From Maratus speciosus (lineage: Eukaryota; Arthropoda; Arachnida; Araneae; Salticidae): DNA of 64,000 nt. Numbering within the stretch: the stretch's first letter is position 1; every line of letters starts with the position of its first letter. A program made the translations under genes and the position numbers. Below, piece after piece: positions 10,659 through 21,656 of the stretch. Location: positions 667,390,484-667,454,483 of the forward strand of contig OZ010788.1 in assembly GCA_963932465.1 (NCBI GenBank), in the 5' to 3' direction. The notes under the pieces were generated by a model. It saw nothing but the letters and a program-made list of their open reading frames with translations. It was not told where the DNA came from and made no database searches.

Positions 10659-10929
10659 AAAGAAAAATCTTTTACATACCCGTTGACAACATTTGCAAGA
10701 AAAGTATACTACAAAATGTATTTTTTTTTTTAAATAGTGGTGCGAATAGAGTATAAAAATAGCAGTTTTGCGGTCGCGGTTTTGACATTCGCGGAACCTA
10801 AGCCTTGCGAATGTTAAGGGATTTATGTACCTAAAAGTAATTTTTCTACAATTATTTGTGCTTTATGTATATTTTAATTATTTAACACAAGGTGAATAAA
10901 GACCTAGAACTTTAATTTTCATTTATTAA

Positions 10930-11575
10930 GTGAAAAATGTCTCAAAAGAAACACATAACAATAGCCCATTCCTGGTCTTATTAACAGATTATTTCACTCT
11001 ATCCAAATTTCCTCATACGCACATATTAAACCAAATGATGGTAGCTTATATTCATACTATAAGAGAAAAATCTTCCAAATATGGAAATCTTAAAGCACAC
11101 TTTTTCAGAAGTTAACGACACAAAGAACACTTTTCCGAACTCCTGAAAAAAACATTACAAAAACCCTTTTCGCACCAGAATCTCTAGAAATCCCATTGGA
11201 CTTTTTCTTTCGACAGCTCAGCTGAAGCGGCAGAGACCACTTAACTTGATCACCAATGCGCATTTCAATGACTGTGTGTAGAGTAGCTACAAGAACTTCA
11301 TTTATTCGCTTCAAAGTTGCTGTAAATCTTCATCGTGAATTCCCTCTTAAAAAAGTTATTCTAGTATCCGATTTCAGGAATAGCGAAATAAACAAGAAGA
11401 AGGTTAAATTTAAAACAGTGCGGAATAGGAAATCCCCCTTTTCCTCTTACTCTAAGTTTGGGAGAGAATATTTTATAAAAGTTTTATGTTCTTGTTTTAT
11501 TAAACATCAAGTAATAATCTGAATTGCAAGTAATGTAAAATTGTAAAATGTAATAAGATTTTGTTGATTTCTTTT
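10930..11575. repeat. Segmental duplication, copy A
   Basis: Aligns with 15788-16650 (copy B) and in part with 17705-18225 (copy C). Copy A has the uninterrupted TTAA (10981-10984) and the uninterrupted ATGTC (near 10937) at which copy B carries insertions. On the minus strand a 40-codon stretch (about 11170-11300, peptide MRIGDQVKWSLPLQLS) stays open in A and B with a single A/S difference. This could be an exon remnant but is not called as a gene. Confidence 0.7.
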
Positions 11576-11622
11576 AGAAATAAAAATAATTTTCTATTAA
11601 ATATTCCAAAGTGAAAAATGTC
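11571..11622. repeat. Left fragment of duplicated segment, copy B
   Basis: ATAATTTTCTATTAAATATT followed by GTGAAAAATGTC matches about 9731-9776 and lies directly outside the 4.17-kb element. Copy B continues after that element at 15788. Confidence 0.7.
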
Positions 11623-12216
11623 CATAGGCGTAACCAGGGGGGTGCCCAGGGTGCCCGGGCACCCCCACCCCCCGCTTGCGCAGACTCGAGCACAATTTAA
11701 AAAAAAATCGAAATCTATAAAAAGAAAAAGAAGTGAAAGCAGAGTTCAATTAGTTTAGCAAATTAGTTTAATTCAAAAAACTAACAGCCTATGTTTTGAA
11801 ATATGACAAAAGAAGAAACCTTTTTTTTTCTCTTATTTTAAGAAAATTATGTTGTTTATCTTTTTAAAATCTAAAATATTTACAAGAATTTGTATTAGTC
11901 ATAGTAAGTCAAAAAAGTAGTTTTATAATCCCACTTTGACGTCTTTGTTTGTGGAAGATTTTTTTTAACGCCGTTCTTTCTATTGCATGTCTCTACAATT
12001 TCATGAGAAATTTGACGAGGATAAAAACAACTTGCATTTTTGCTTTCGTAGTCTAAAGTCTAGAAAGAAGTAAAAAAAAAAAATAAAGGGAATGCAGATG
12101 TGAAACGATAATTCCAAAATGCGATTAATCGGGGAAAAGAAGGGGTGCACATTGTACAGACCCTGCCTCCTTTGAAAATGAGAAACAGTGGCACAGAAAA
12201 TTCAAATTAATCATGA

Positions 12217-12240
12217 GGTTGGTTGGTTGGTTGGTTGGTT
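12217..12240 (+). repeat. (GGTT)n microsatellite
   Basis: Six GGTT units. Confidence 0.9.
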
Positions 12241-12429
12241 GAATTTCGTGTTTTGAGGCCATTTTTTGACATTCGTAAATGAATATGGTTGCGGCGGTCT
12301 TTCAGATCAATATACTAATTTTTTTTCCTCTGAGACATTTTATACGATTTTTAGAGTTACTTCTCGTTTCACAGTGTTCTTTAGAAACTAGGAAAAGGAA
12401 CCCGGTTTCAATCTTTTAGCCCAATGCAG

Positions 12430-12800
12430 TAAATTTTGACGAAATTCGCGATTTTTTCTGCGATTATTTCATGATGGTTAAAATTTTTTTTCAAAATCGT
12501 TTGACGAAATTCATGTCTTTCTATGCGATTTTTTGTCGAAATCTGTACTTTTCACTACTTGCAAAACTCGTGTTTTTTACCGCGATATTTTGAGGAAATT
12601 GGTAGTTCTTTAGCACGATCGTTCGATGAAATTCGCGTTTTCTATCCTTGATCTTTTGACGAAATTCGCTTTTTCTTTCCGCAATCTTTTGACGAAATTT
12701 GCTTTTTCTTTCTGCGATCCGTTGACGAACCGCGATCCTTTGACAAAATTTATTTTGTTTTGCGACCGATTGACGAAACTGATTTTTTGTATAGGTGTCA
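12430..12800 (+). repeat. Degenerate ~30-bp repeat around TTTGACGAAATTCGC
   Basis: TTTGACGAAATTCG or close variants recur at about 12437, 12499, 12655, 12687 and 12770, with CTTTCNGCGATC between. The open frames on both strands here have the same periodicity (for example KANFVKR repeated on the minus strand), so they are repeat artefacts rather than genes. Confidence 0.65.
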
Positions 12801-13212
12801 TTTATCGAAATTCGCGATGGTATTGCGCGACCGAATTATACACTTTTCGATGGTACAATATTGAAGATGGCACAAAAATCGCTATTACAGCGCCCCCTTC
12901 AGGCGGAATTTTTCCAAATTCAGGGGGGACCTGCTTGCCATAGCCAATTTTTTTTTTTAATTTGGTTCAATTCTGGTTCAAAAATTTGGTTCAATTTGAT
13001 GCTACAGTGCCGACAGACACATGGACGGACAGACATTTTCTATAAACAGGGGTGTAGTGGAGAGTATACGGAGGTATACGCCGTATACCTTCTGGATTTT
13101 TTTTAAGAAGCTCCGTATGCCCTCTGTTTCTCAAATAAAGCTATAGCGTATACCCTAGCCATGTACGTTCATGACTCTAGCGTATGCACTCTGCTTGTAG
13201 AATATACTCTAT

Positions 13213-13330
13213 TGCTTATTTTACTACTACAACGTTGTCTATAAACATGTTTTTGGGATCTTTGACCCCTAAAACGTGTAAATCCGTCGAAAACCGGAAG
13301 TTGGAAAAATTTGGATTACAATAGTTTCTT
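13213..13330 (+). repeat. Dispersed ACATGTTTTTNGG repeat
   Basis: TAAACATGTTTTTGGGATCT then CTAAAACGTGTAAATC and GAAAACCGGAAG. The same block occurs at 26880-27000 and, more diverged, at 38108-38200. At 26880 it is preceded by ACAGACAGACATTTTGTA. Confidence 0.7.
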
Positions 13331-13597
13331 CTATTGAAGATAGAAGAAAGGTAAAAATTGTTAAACATTGAACAATCGCTGTAAGGATCTCGAAAAACTT
13401 ATTGAAAAGAAGACAAAATTTACTGGGTAAAATATTGAAATCGGATTCTTTTTTACTAATTTGAAAAATTGCCGCAAAATGCGAAAAAATTAATTGAAAA
13501 ATTCCAGAAATTGTCTTCCATATGCATGACCTCAGGCATACAGGTACTTTCCTGTCAAATCTTGCGGCTATGCGGGCTGCATTGTCCTTTCAGAGTT

Positions 13598-13632
13598 CCG
13601 CGCGCGCGCGCGTACACACACACAGACAGACA
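13598..13632 (+). repeat. CG/CA microsatellite
   Basis: (CG)n followed by (TACACA)n and CAGACAGACA. Confidence 0.85.
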
Positions 13633-14030
13633 AATACCTATCTTTATTATTACAGTCGCATCATATAATTTTTATCATCTTGATAAAATTTAGTGTATAT
13701 TATCATGACCTGCTTTACCTAACATATTCGACACATTCTGAGGTAAAAACATGAATTATTAATGAATATTATAATTATTTATAATATTATAATAATTATT
13801 TATATAGACTTTCCTCCAAAATTTCTTGGATCCCTCCGGTGATCCCTAAGAAGTCATGGAGTCACATTCTGATAAACTTTCGTGCGTATGTACTGGCGTA
13901 CCGCATATATTATCTGAGATTTATCATCCGGCAAAATTTCATCTGCAAGACTTCGAATGAGATAATTTTAGATTTCATACAGTATTCCCCTGTGCCTATA
14001 AAAGTTTCCAGCATGATTAAAGGCCTTTTT

Positions 14031-14674
14031 AGGTGCGTTCGTAATTATATAAATACGTAGCACCTATAGTCATCGTTCAGTCCGTCTGTCTGTCCGTCCG
14101 TCTGTCTCTCCGTCCGCATATAACAGAGCAAAAACTACCCGACCGAATGATCTGAAATTTTTAATATATAATTGCTGCAAAATTTTGTCGAGCCATTTCC
14201 AATTTTATGAAAATCGGATGTATAGTTTAATTACAGGGACACCCAAAAGTTTTCCGTTACATTACGGCCAATGGGAAAAAATTATAGCAAATGCATTTTA
14301 ATGATTTTACAGCCTTCCGAATGGTCTGAAATTTTTAATATATAATTGCTGCAAAATTTTGTCGAGCCATTTCCAATTTTATGAAAATCGGATGTATAGT
14401 TTAATTACAGGGACACCCAAAAGTTTTCCGTTACATTATGGCCAATGGGAAAAAATGATTGCAAATGCATTTTAATGATTTTACAGCCTTCCGAATGGTC
14501 TGGAATTTTAAATATATAATTGCTGCAAAATTTTGTCGAGCCATTTCAAATTTTATGAAAATCGAATGTATAGTTTAATTACAGGGACAGTCAAAAGTTT
14601 TCTGTTACATTACGGGGAAGGGGGAAAAATTATTGTAAGTGCATTTTAATGATGTTACAGACTATGCACTTATT
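14031..14674 (+). mobile_element. Helentron-like element, copy 3, lacking its 3' end
   Basis: AGGTGCGTTCGTAATTATAT start, GTCTGTCTGTCCGTCCGTCT stretch and three ~178-bp core units (around 14145, 14320 and 14495). Instead of the inverted repeat and tail it runs straight into the start of copy 4 at 14675. Confidence 0.6.
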
Positions 14675-15417
14675 AGGTGCGTTCGTAATTATATAAATAC
14701 GTAGCACCTATAGTCGTCGTTCAGTCCGTCTGTCTGTCCGTCCGTCCGCATATAACAGAGCAAAAACTACCCGACCGAATGATCTGAAATTTTTAATATA
14801 TAATTGCTGCAAAATTTTGTGGAGCCATTTCCAATCTTATGAAAATCGGATGTATAGTTTAATTACAGGGACAGTCAAAAGTTTCTTTACATTACGGCTA
14901 ATGGGAAAAATTATTGCAAGTGAATTTTAATGATGTTACAGACTTCCGAATGGTCTGAAATTTTTAATATATAATTGCTGCAAAATTTTGTTCAGCCATT
15001 TCCAATTTTATGAAAATCGGATGTATAGTTTAAGTACAGGGACACCCAAAAGTTTTCCGTTACATTGTGGCCAATGGGAAAAAATTATTGCAAATGCATT
15101 TTAATGATTTTACAGCCTTCCGAATGGTCTGAAATTTTAAATATATAATTGCTGCAAAATTTTGTCGAGCCATTTCAAATTTTATGAAAATCGAATGTAG
15201 TTTAATTACAGGGACAGTCAAAAGTTTTCCGTTACATTACGGGGAATGGGGAAAAAAATATTGTAAGTGCATTTTAATGATGCTACAGACTATGCACTTA
15301 TGAAGCGCAAAAAAAATATACATTCAGTACAATATGGGGTGCAAAAAATAATTATAAAACTAGTTATAGTACGAACGCACCTCATTTGCCACGTTTGAGG
15401 AGCAATTTCCAACTTGT
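14675..15417 (+). mobile_element. Helentron-like element, copy 4, complete
   Basis: AGGTGCGTTCGTAATTATAT start, GTCTGTCTGTCCGTCCGTCC stretch, three core units, the inverted TACGAACGCACCT and the tail ending AACTTGT at 15417. Copies 3 and 4 form a head-to-tail pair with one shared 3' end, a tandem product reported for rolling-circle elements. Confidence 0.65.
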
Positions 15418-15787
15418 TTGATCTTTATAAGAAGTTAGGGTGCCAAAAGGTTTTACACTGGTGACTACACTTAGTCATTGTCTTGTGTCACTGCTGCAAG
15501 GGATTTACATATCTTTTTTTTTTCACTATTAGATTTAGTTTTGATGTTTTGAACACCTTCTAATCCCGCCCTCACGCAAACAAAAATTGCGTTTGAGCCC
15601 TTTTTAAAAGAAAAACTACACAATTATACCTTCAATGAAAACCTGTCGAAAACGGAAATTCGACCGGTTTCATATAGGGTTCCGTTTTAGTAGGTTTTAT
15701 TATATAAGATATTGTTCGTATCCAACAGGTTCAGGTTAAAAAGTCTGGGCACCCCCCCCCCCGTTCAAAAGGCTAGTTACGCCTATG

Positions 15788-16650
15788 ATGTCACAAAACA
15801 AACACACAACAATAACCCATTCCTAGTCTTATTAACCCTCTCGTGCATAAATTATTTTTCATTATTCACAAAAATATTTTTTTGTGATAAATGAGGAACC
15901 ATTATCAAATAGTTTTATTATTGTACTGCATGCTAGGTATTATCTGTCCACAAATCAAATTTCCATAAATGAATGCTCGAAGTTTTTTTGCTTAATAATG
16001 CAATAATTATACGACCTCATATGAGGTCCGTATGCATGAGAGTGTTAACAGATTATTTCACTCAGTCTAAATTTCCTCATACGCACATATTAAACCAAAT
16101 GATGATGTTAGCTTATATTCATACTTTGATATAAAAATCTCCTTTCAAATATGGAAATCTAAAAAGCACACTTCTTCAGAAGTTAACAACACAAAGAATA
16201 CTTTTCCGAACTCCTGAAAAAAACATTACAAAAACCCTTTTCGCACCAGAATCTCTAGAAGAGAAATCCCATTGGACTTTTTCTTTCGACAGCTCAGCTG
16301 AAGCGGCAGAGACCACTTAACTTGATCACCAATGCGCATTTCAATGACTGTGTGCAGAGTAGATACAAGAACTTCATTCATTTATGCGCTTCAAAGTTTC
16401 TGTAAATCTTCATCGTGGATTCCCTCTTAAAAAATTTATTCTAGTATCCGATTTCAGGAATAGCGAAATAAGGAAGAAAAAGGTTAAATTTGAAACAGTG
16501 CGGAATAGGAAATGCCCCTTTTCCTTCTTACTCTAAGTTTGGGAGAGAATGTTTTCAAAAAGTTTTATGTTCTTGTTTTATTAAACATCAAGTAATAATT
16601 TAAATTGCGAGTTATGTAAGATGTAATAATATAAAATGTTGTTGATTTTT
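15788..16650. repeat. Segmental duplication, copy B (right part)
   Basis: Matches 10938-11575 from CAAACACACAACAATA to the end, apart from the TTAA element at 15832-16048 and small indels. Carries the same short minus-strand open stretch as copy A. Confidence 0.75.
15832..16048. mobile_element. TTAA miniature element with in-window empty site
   Basis: TTAACCCTCTCGTGCATAAA and TATGCATGAGAGTGTTAA. Left flank GTCTTA and right flank CAGATTATTTCACTC join exactly over a single TTAA in copy A (10981-10984). Confidence 0.9.
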
Positions 16651-16728
16651 GGAGAAAGAATTTTTGATTAGTCAGGATTTACAATAACACTTTTGAATTG
16701 TTGATGCAAATTAGAGTTTAGCTCTAAC

Positions 16729-16957
16729 TTAACCCTTAATGGACCAATGACGCCATTCATATAAGAGGCATTAGCACCTTAACCAAAATTATTCGTATGG
16801 TATCGCTTTTTTTTTCTTGGGAACATTTTTACTTGTACTTTGACAACATATGCAAGAGAAATTTACTAAAAGATTTACTTTTAAAGTATAGTTGTGCGAA
16901 GAGAATATAAAAACCGAATCATTTACTATTTAAAGCTATGGTCCGTTAAGGGTTTGA
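16729..16957. mobile_element. TTAA miniature element
   Basis: TTAACCCTTAATGGACCAAT and ATGGTCCGTTAAGGGTTTGA; the right target copy is degenerate (TTGA). Confidence 0.7.
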
Positions 16958-17207
16958 TATACCAACAACCGGTCATTTGACGGATTTAAAACGAAAATAT
17001 TTCGATTAGAATCAGAATTTTATTCACAAAATAAATAAAATATAAATCACACAGAAATAAGTTAAATAAAAATGTTAAGCAATTCGAAATAAAATTTCTG
17101 ATGTGCTATGTTTTTAATAAAACTGCACATTATATGTTTAGTGTTATTTATGATAATTATTTGGTTTAATAGCACGTTTATGAGAGAACTGGAGTATTAT
17201 TTAACTC

Positions 17208-17598
17208 TTAAGCCGCTATCAGATTCACCAACTTTTCGAGCAATTTTTGAGCCAACTCTTGATTTCTTCCAACTTTTCGCGAAATGTTGTCTCGACACCC
17301 AGTGTGATAGCAAACAGCAATATCTCCAACTTTTTATCCGCATCTCAAAAAAGTCTGTCCTAGCCGCAAATTTTCCTCCCACCTTTCAACATTTCAGCGA
17401 ATCAGAGATAAGCGATTGATACGAAAATGCGATAAATATTGACGGCTGGTACTAGTAGTACTGGTTTTCCCGAGTTTTCCTCCAACTTTAACAAAGACAA
17501 TTGTAACCTTTTTCTCCCTTTCAACTGGAAAAAGTTGAAATTAAAATCGGCTGTAAAGTTGATTGCTCGAAAAGTCGGTGAATCTGATAGCGGCTTAA
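17208..17598. mobile_element. Palindromic TTAA element
   Basis: TTAAGCCGCTATCAGATTCA at the left with its complement at 17579-17598; the arms continue through CAACTTTTCGAGCAA. TTAA at both ends. The open frames here are palindrome shadows. Confidence 0.85.
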
Positions 17599-17704
17599 GG
17601 GGGAAAAAAGATGGGTTCTTTTACGGCCACTAATATCGATTTTCTCAATTGATGTCACCGTTTTCAGGGTCAGTTAAACAAAAAATATCAAAATGCCTGG
17701 GATA

Positions 17705-18225
17705 ATTATTTTAACATTTTGTAGAAAGGTAAATTATCAACACTCATTTATTCATTTCTGCGATGCTGTAAATCTTGACCGTGGATTCACTCTTAAAAAT
17801 TTATCCTAGTATCTGATTTGAGGCATAGCGAAATAAGCAAGCAAACGTTCACATCTCTAGCAATACGGAATAAGAGCAGTTGTTTACTAAGTTTTGGAGT
17901 GAATGTATTATTTTTTAAACATCACGTAATAATTCTAATTTTAAGTAGATTTAACCCTTTCCGTCATTGTGGGTTAAATTCTGTCCCACTTAATTTTAAT
18001 TCCCAAATGCTACAACGGCACTAAAATTTTAAAATTAATCTTTGCCTTTTAAATTGTACTTGAAGAAAAGGTTTTACTTATTTTCAAATACAATTGTTCG
18101 AAAGTCTCGCTGTCATTCAATTACTTTAACATTTTAGTACCAGAAGTACTTTCAGCAGGAAAAGGTTAAAGTAACATGCTATTATAATGCGGGATTTTGT
18201 TGATTTTTACGAAAAGCATTTTTGA
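17705..18225. repeat. Segmental duplication, partial copy C
   Basis: GCTGTAAATCTTGACCGTGG and GATTTGAGGCATAGCGAAAT align with copies A and B. It is interrupted at 17951-18169 by a TTAA element that A and B lack. Confidence 0.6.
17951..18169. mobile_element. TTAA miniature element
   Basis: TTAACCCTTTCCGTCATTGT and CAGCAGGAAAAGGTTAA. Homologous copies A and B continue straight across this position. Confidence 0.7.
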
Positions 18226-18411
18226 TTTGTATCAGTAGCACTGCGCGGCGAGAGGCGTGTATATCACAAAAGGTGCACGCAATTTTTCATTTTCCTACCA
18301 GTATTTTTTAATAGTAATTTTCTTTGCCAAAAATTTTTATTCGGAAATACTTGTGCTAAAAAATTAAAATTGTCAAATGTTCAAAAAAATATGTTCAATC
18401 AATTTGAATTT

Positions 18412-18416
<5 letters not shown>

Positions 18417-18457
<41 letters not shown>
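18417..18457 (+). repeat. Poly-A tract of 41 bases
   Basis: Uninterrupted A run followed by GGTAACTGGCAACA, a diverged relative of the GCTGCCACTGGCGAC terminus. Confidence 0.95.
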
Positions 18458-18459
<2 letters not shown>

Positions 18460-18621
18460 TAACTGGCAACATTGATCGCCTGTGGCAACCCTGTAATATA
18501 CGATCTTGTTGATTTCTCAGAGACTTTTAACTTGTTTTAGTAACCCTAAGTTAAAGCTGTAGTTCTACCAAAAGTGCGTTTATGAGGCTGCTTCGAGTAT
18601 AATTTTGTATTAACCTGGATT

Positions 18622-19191
18622 TTAAGGGAGCCGGGAAAGGAAAATTCAACCAAAAAATCGATTTTTACTTTTTAATATCATTAAATATTTTAAAATTTTA
18701 TCTTTCCGATCGATGTGCCACACATGTTTATAAAAAAAGAAATAAGTGTTGAAATTATTCATTCTTTCTAAGAGTACTTCACAGCTTAATGGTCATTTAA
18801 ATCTTTAATTGAATTTTTCTCAAAACTTGGATTTTTCATGTTTATGTTACTTTTTTTCAATCTCTATTAAACTTAAGCACTCAGATTTTCATTTAATACT
18901 TATGTTATATTGTATACTTTAACACAGGGATTTAATGATTTTTCGATAATTATTTATTTTAGGCAGCGAAATCTTACGAAAAATGCTAATTTAAAAATGA
19001 CTTTCAACAAATAATTAATAATTAATTTTGAGTTTCACTTAGAAAGAAAATGGTCTGTTAAAATACGTAAATCATATTATTTTAACTACTCTAAAAAATA
19101 TAGACCTCTATGTTTAACCATTTCTGAGAAAAAGGTACATAAAGTTGGTGAATTTAACATGGCGGAGATAGGGCTTTCCTGTTCTCCTTAA
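18622..19191. mobile_element. TTAA element, AAGGGAGCCGGGA type
   Basis: TTAAGGGAGCCGGGAAAGG at the left; at the right the complement reads TTAAGGAGAACAGGAAAGC, 14 of 19 matching. The interior is AT-rich with no open frame. The termini resemble the element at 52026-52708. Confidence 0.5.
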
Positions 19192-19209
19192 ATGCATTTT
19201 ACTAGAATA

Positions 19210-19376
19210 CAGGGGCTGCCACTGGCGACTATTTTTACATTCCATTTGCACGATTTTTTTATATAAATTTTTTGGTATATTTCTCTTGTACATGATGTCA
19301 AAGTGTATGTGAAACATTTTTATTCTGAGAAAGTGGGGCGAAATAGAATTACAAACTAGTCGCCGGTGACAGCTCT
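19210..19376. mobile_element. GCTGCCACTGGCGAC-family miniature element
   Basis: CAGGGGCTGCCACTGGCGAC and the right arm AGTCGCCGGTGACAGCTCT. The interior has TCTTGTACATGATGTCAAAG and AAAGTGGGGCGAAATAGAAT. Confidence 0.75.
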
Positions 19377-19422
19377 AAGAATTTCGCGTTAATTTTACAC
19401 AAATATTTTTTATTTCTCGATG

Positions 19423-19632
19423 TTAACCCCTTGAGGGGCGGTGGGATAAAATATATCCCACCTAATTTAAACAAGACTCTCACCAGAAACTTTTAACTAA
19501 ATTTTATATTTTTATCTTTGAAGTAAAATTGTTGAAGAATGGCTCTTCCTTATTTAAAATTTTTTTTCCCCCATTATTCCGGTGAGAATTTAATATTATA
19601 GAGACATTATTGCTTGCCTTTCAAGTGGTTAA
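19423..19632. mobile_element. TTAA miniature element, CCCCTTGAGGGG family
   Basis: TTAACCCCTTGAGGGGCGGT, then GGGATAAAATATATCCCACC, and at the right CTTTCAAGTGGTTAA. Confidence 0.8.
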
Positions 19633-19767
19633 AAGTAGTCCTTCGATTAAAAGTTTATTTACGACAATAGTTTGAGTATATTCAAGTAATAATTGGAATT
19701 TGAATTGAATTATATAATATTTTGTCTGTTTGTTGAAAACACTTGATTTGTTCATGCAACGCAGTGT

Positions 19768-20518
19768 TTAACTCTTTATCAACTGATGGTACTTATAAGT
19801 ACCATTAAAATAACTTGTTAGAAAACTCATTTAATACATCGATTAGTTATAATAGAGTTTAGAATGAGTTACAGATACATTGCTTTATCTTGTTTCAAAA
19901 GCATTATTCGTTACACAAAACAAAAATATTTTTAAAAGTATAATTTCTTTTGCCTTTGCACCTTTTCAGCTTTCTTCGCGTTGGGTGGGTGGAGGGGGAT
20001 TTTTCAATTCGGAAATATTTCTATATTTCTATTGTAAGAACATTATATTTGTACATTTCCTAATTCTACAAAATACTAAGGAAAATATTTAAAAGAAAAT
20101 AGTTTAGTGGGGTTATAAATAGTGCACAAAATCCCTATAAATTCAAATTTAATTAATCTTTCTAAATCCTTCAATCCTTCCAAAATACTTCTAAAATTTA
20201 TTAAATGATTAGGTAAATCTTCTAATGTAATTTAACCCTTACCAGCGCGGAGTAATTCTGTTTACAAACTGATGAAATAATGGACTGACACCGGTATTTA
20301 TAAACGAATTTATTAGAAAATAAGAACTTGCTTATTTTCATGTACATTATTACAGTAAAATTTTAGTTAAATATTCCTGGAGCCGTTTGTCAGTTTTGGA
20401 ATTACAATTAGGTGCCCTTTTTTAAGGACACCACGCCGGAAAGGGTTAAACAATTCACGAAAAATGCATTAGAAGATAAAATTTTCATGAATTTATAATT
20501 CAGTACATAAAGGGTTAA
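19768..20518. mobile_element. TTAA element containing a second TTAA element
   Basis: TTAACTCTTTATCAACTGAT at the left and GTACATAAAGGGTTAA at the right; GGTACTTATAAGTACC lies near the left end. A second copy at 33392-33930 lacks the insertion at 20232-20449. Confidence 0.85.
20232..20449. mobile_element. Nested TTAA miniature element with in-window empty site
   Basis: TTAACCCTTACCAGCGCGGA and CCACGCCGGAAAGGGTTAA. Flanks AATGTAAT and ACAATTCACG join over one TTAA in the paralogous copy (33859-33862). Related to 27770-27971. Confidence 0.92.
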
Positions 20519-20835
20519 GTAATTCTTTAGTAAACATCACGTTTATAAGAGAGCTTGAGTATAATCAGGTAATAATTTGGATTCCAGTTTATTTATATTG
20601 CAAGATCTTTTTGCTTGATTGCAAGCATTTTTGATTTGATGACGCAATCTACAGTTGAAATTCTTCTTTAGTCAAAAGCACGTTTACGAGAATTTAGAAC
20701 ACTTCCGTATAATGATTTAAAATGAAATATTTTCAATTTCATTTAAACATTTTTTACTTACTGATACAATCTAGTGTTTATGCAGCTACAGTTTAGATAA
20801 AAGTAATTTTAGGAGAGCAATTTAATATATAATCA

Positions 20836-21072
20836 TTAACCCTACACCACATGAATTTTCTTTTGAACATATGCTTTTTATATTCATATTTAGTGTTAGG
20901 TACCGGAAATTTTAATCGGAAATTTATTTAATATCATACTTACATAAGTATATCAAAATAAATATTTTATTTAATATAGCGTTTTCATGGAATTGAATTT
21001 ATTTGTTAAATGTAATTTTAAACTGTAATTGATTTATATAGTAATATGCATCACTGCTCAGAGTAGGGTTAA
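20836..21072. mobile_element. TTAA miniature element
   Basis: TTAACCCTACACCACATGAA and GCTCAGAGTAGGGTTAA. Confidence 0.7.
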
Positions 21073-21136
21073 ATAAATTAGATTTCAACTACATGAAAAT
21101 ACTTTCTTGATTACTAAGAAGACTTTTTTAACATTC

Positions 21137-21344
21137 TTAACCCTCCGTCTACCAGACGGGTCCATTGGACCCGACAGGTACATACAAAATATTCATTCAA
21201 ACCAGAAATTTCTTTAAAATAAACTAAGTATATAAACCAGACAAAAATAAGGTAAATAAATAAGTTAAATAGTTTTAAATAAAAATTCTGGTGTAGAACG
21301 TTTTATTAAATCTTGAATAAAATTCCCGGTAGATCTAGGGTTAA
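21137..21344. mobile_element. TTAA miniature element
   Basis: TTAACCCTCCGTCTACCAGA and GGTAGATCTAGGGTTAA. CAGACGGGTCCATTGGACCC near the left end forms a small extra hairpin. Confidence 0.75.
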
Positions 21345-21656
21345 GAAATTAAGAAATAATGTTGCTTTTAACCCAAAAACTCGTTTTCTACGTTTGAGAT
21401 ATAATCATCAAATAATTTCCTGTTTATTCATTCAAAAGTTTATCATTCCATTCAAATTACGAAAGATTAAACTTAGGCACTTTGGCAATCTAAAAAATAA
21501 ATAAACACTATTCTAAAGTAATACAGAAAATAAATGACTGTTCGTATAATTTAATTAGATTATTAAGAAAACCGAGTCAACAAGAATGCGGTAGCCGCAA
21601 AAAGGATAACCATGACTGATTTTGTTGCGTTTTTCGCACAGGCATTCAAATATGTG

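Larger units (their letters stand above)
10175..10827. mobile_element. Tigger-like element with two TTAA insertions inside
   Basis: CAGTAATCCCTTAACAT at the left and ATGTTAAGGGATTTATG at the right, with TA on both sides (10173-10174, 10828-10829). About 240 bp of its own sequence remains, including AACATTCGCACCAC and GACATTCGCGGAACC; the rest is two TTAA elements. Confidence 0.7.
9777..10876. mobile_element. Long-TIR palindromic element carrying nested insertions
   Basis: TTAAAATATACATAAAGCAC near 9777 has its complement at about 10857-10876. The arms continue inward through TATTTTGAGATAT and AACGTTCTAGGTTTTTCTGA (complement of 9868-9890) to GGATTTAAATGTT. The right arm is interrupted by the Tigger-like element at 10175-10827, and removing it restores arm continuity. 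AAGTGAAAAATGT occurs on both outer sides (near 9766 and 10928). Confidence 0.8.
11623..15787. mobile_element. 4.17-kb TIR element with 5-bp target duplication
   Basis: Ends CATAGGCGTAACCAG and CTAGTTACGCCTATG (15 bp, one mismatch), with G-run/C-run subterminal sequence. ATGTC flanks both sides (11618-11622, 15788-15792), and the paralogous copy A has one ATGTC at the same site. No long open frame. The interior holds a TTGG microsatellite, a degenerate ~30-bp repeat array (12430-12800), a dispersed motif near 13213-13310 and a dimeric Helentron-like insertion. The superfamily is uncertain: the termini recall hAT elements, but the duplication is 5 bp rather than 8. Confidence 0.7.

Noticed and set aside
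12610..12943. Open frames with KANFVKR or KFAFSF repeats
   Set aside because: They arise from the degenerate TTTGACGAAATTCGC repeat on both strands.
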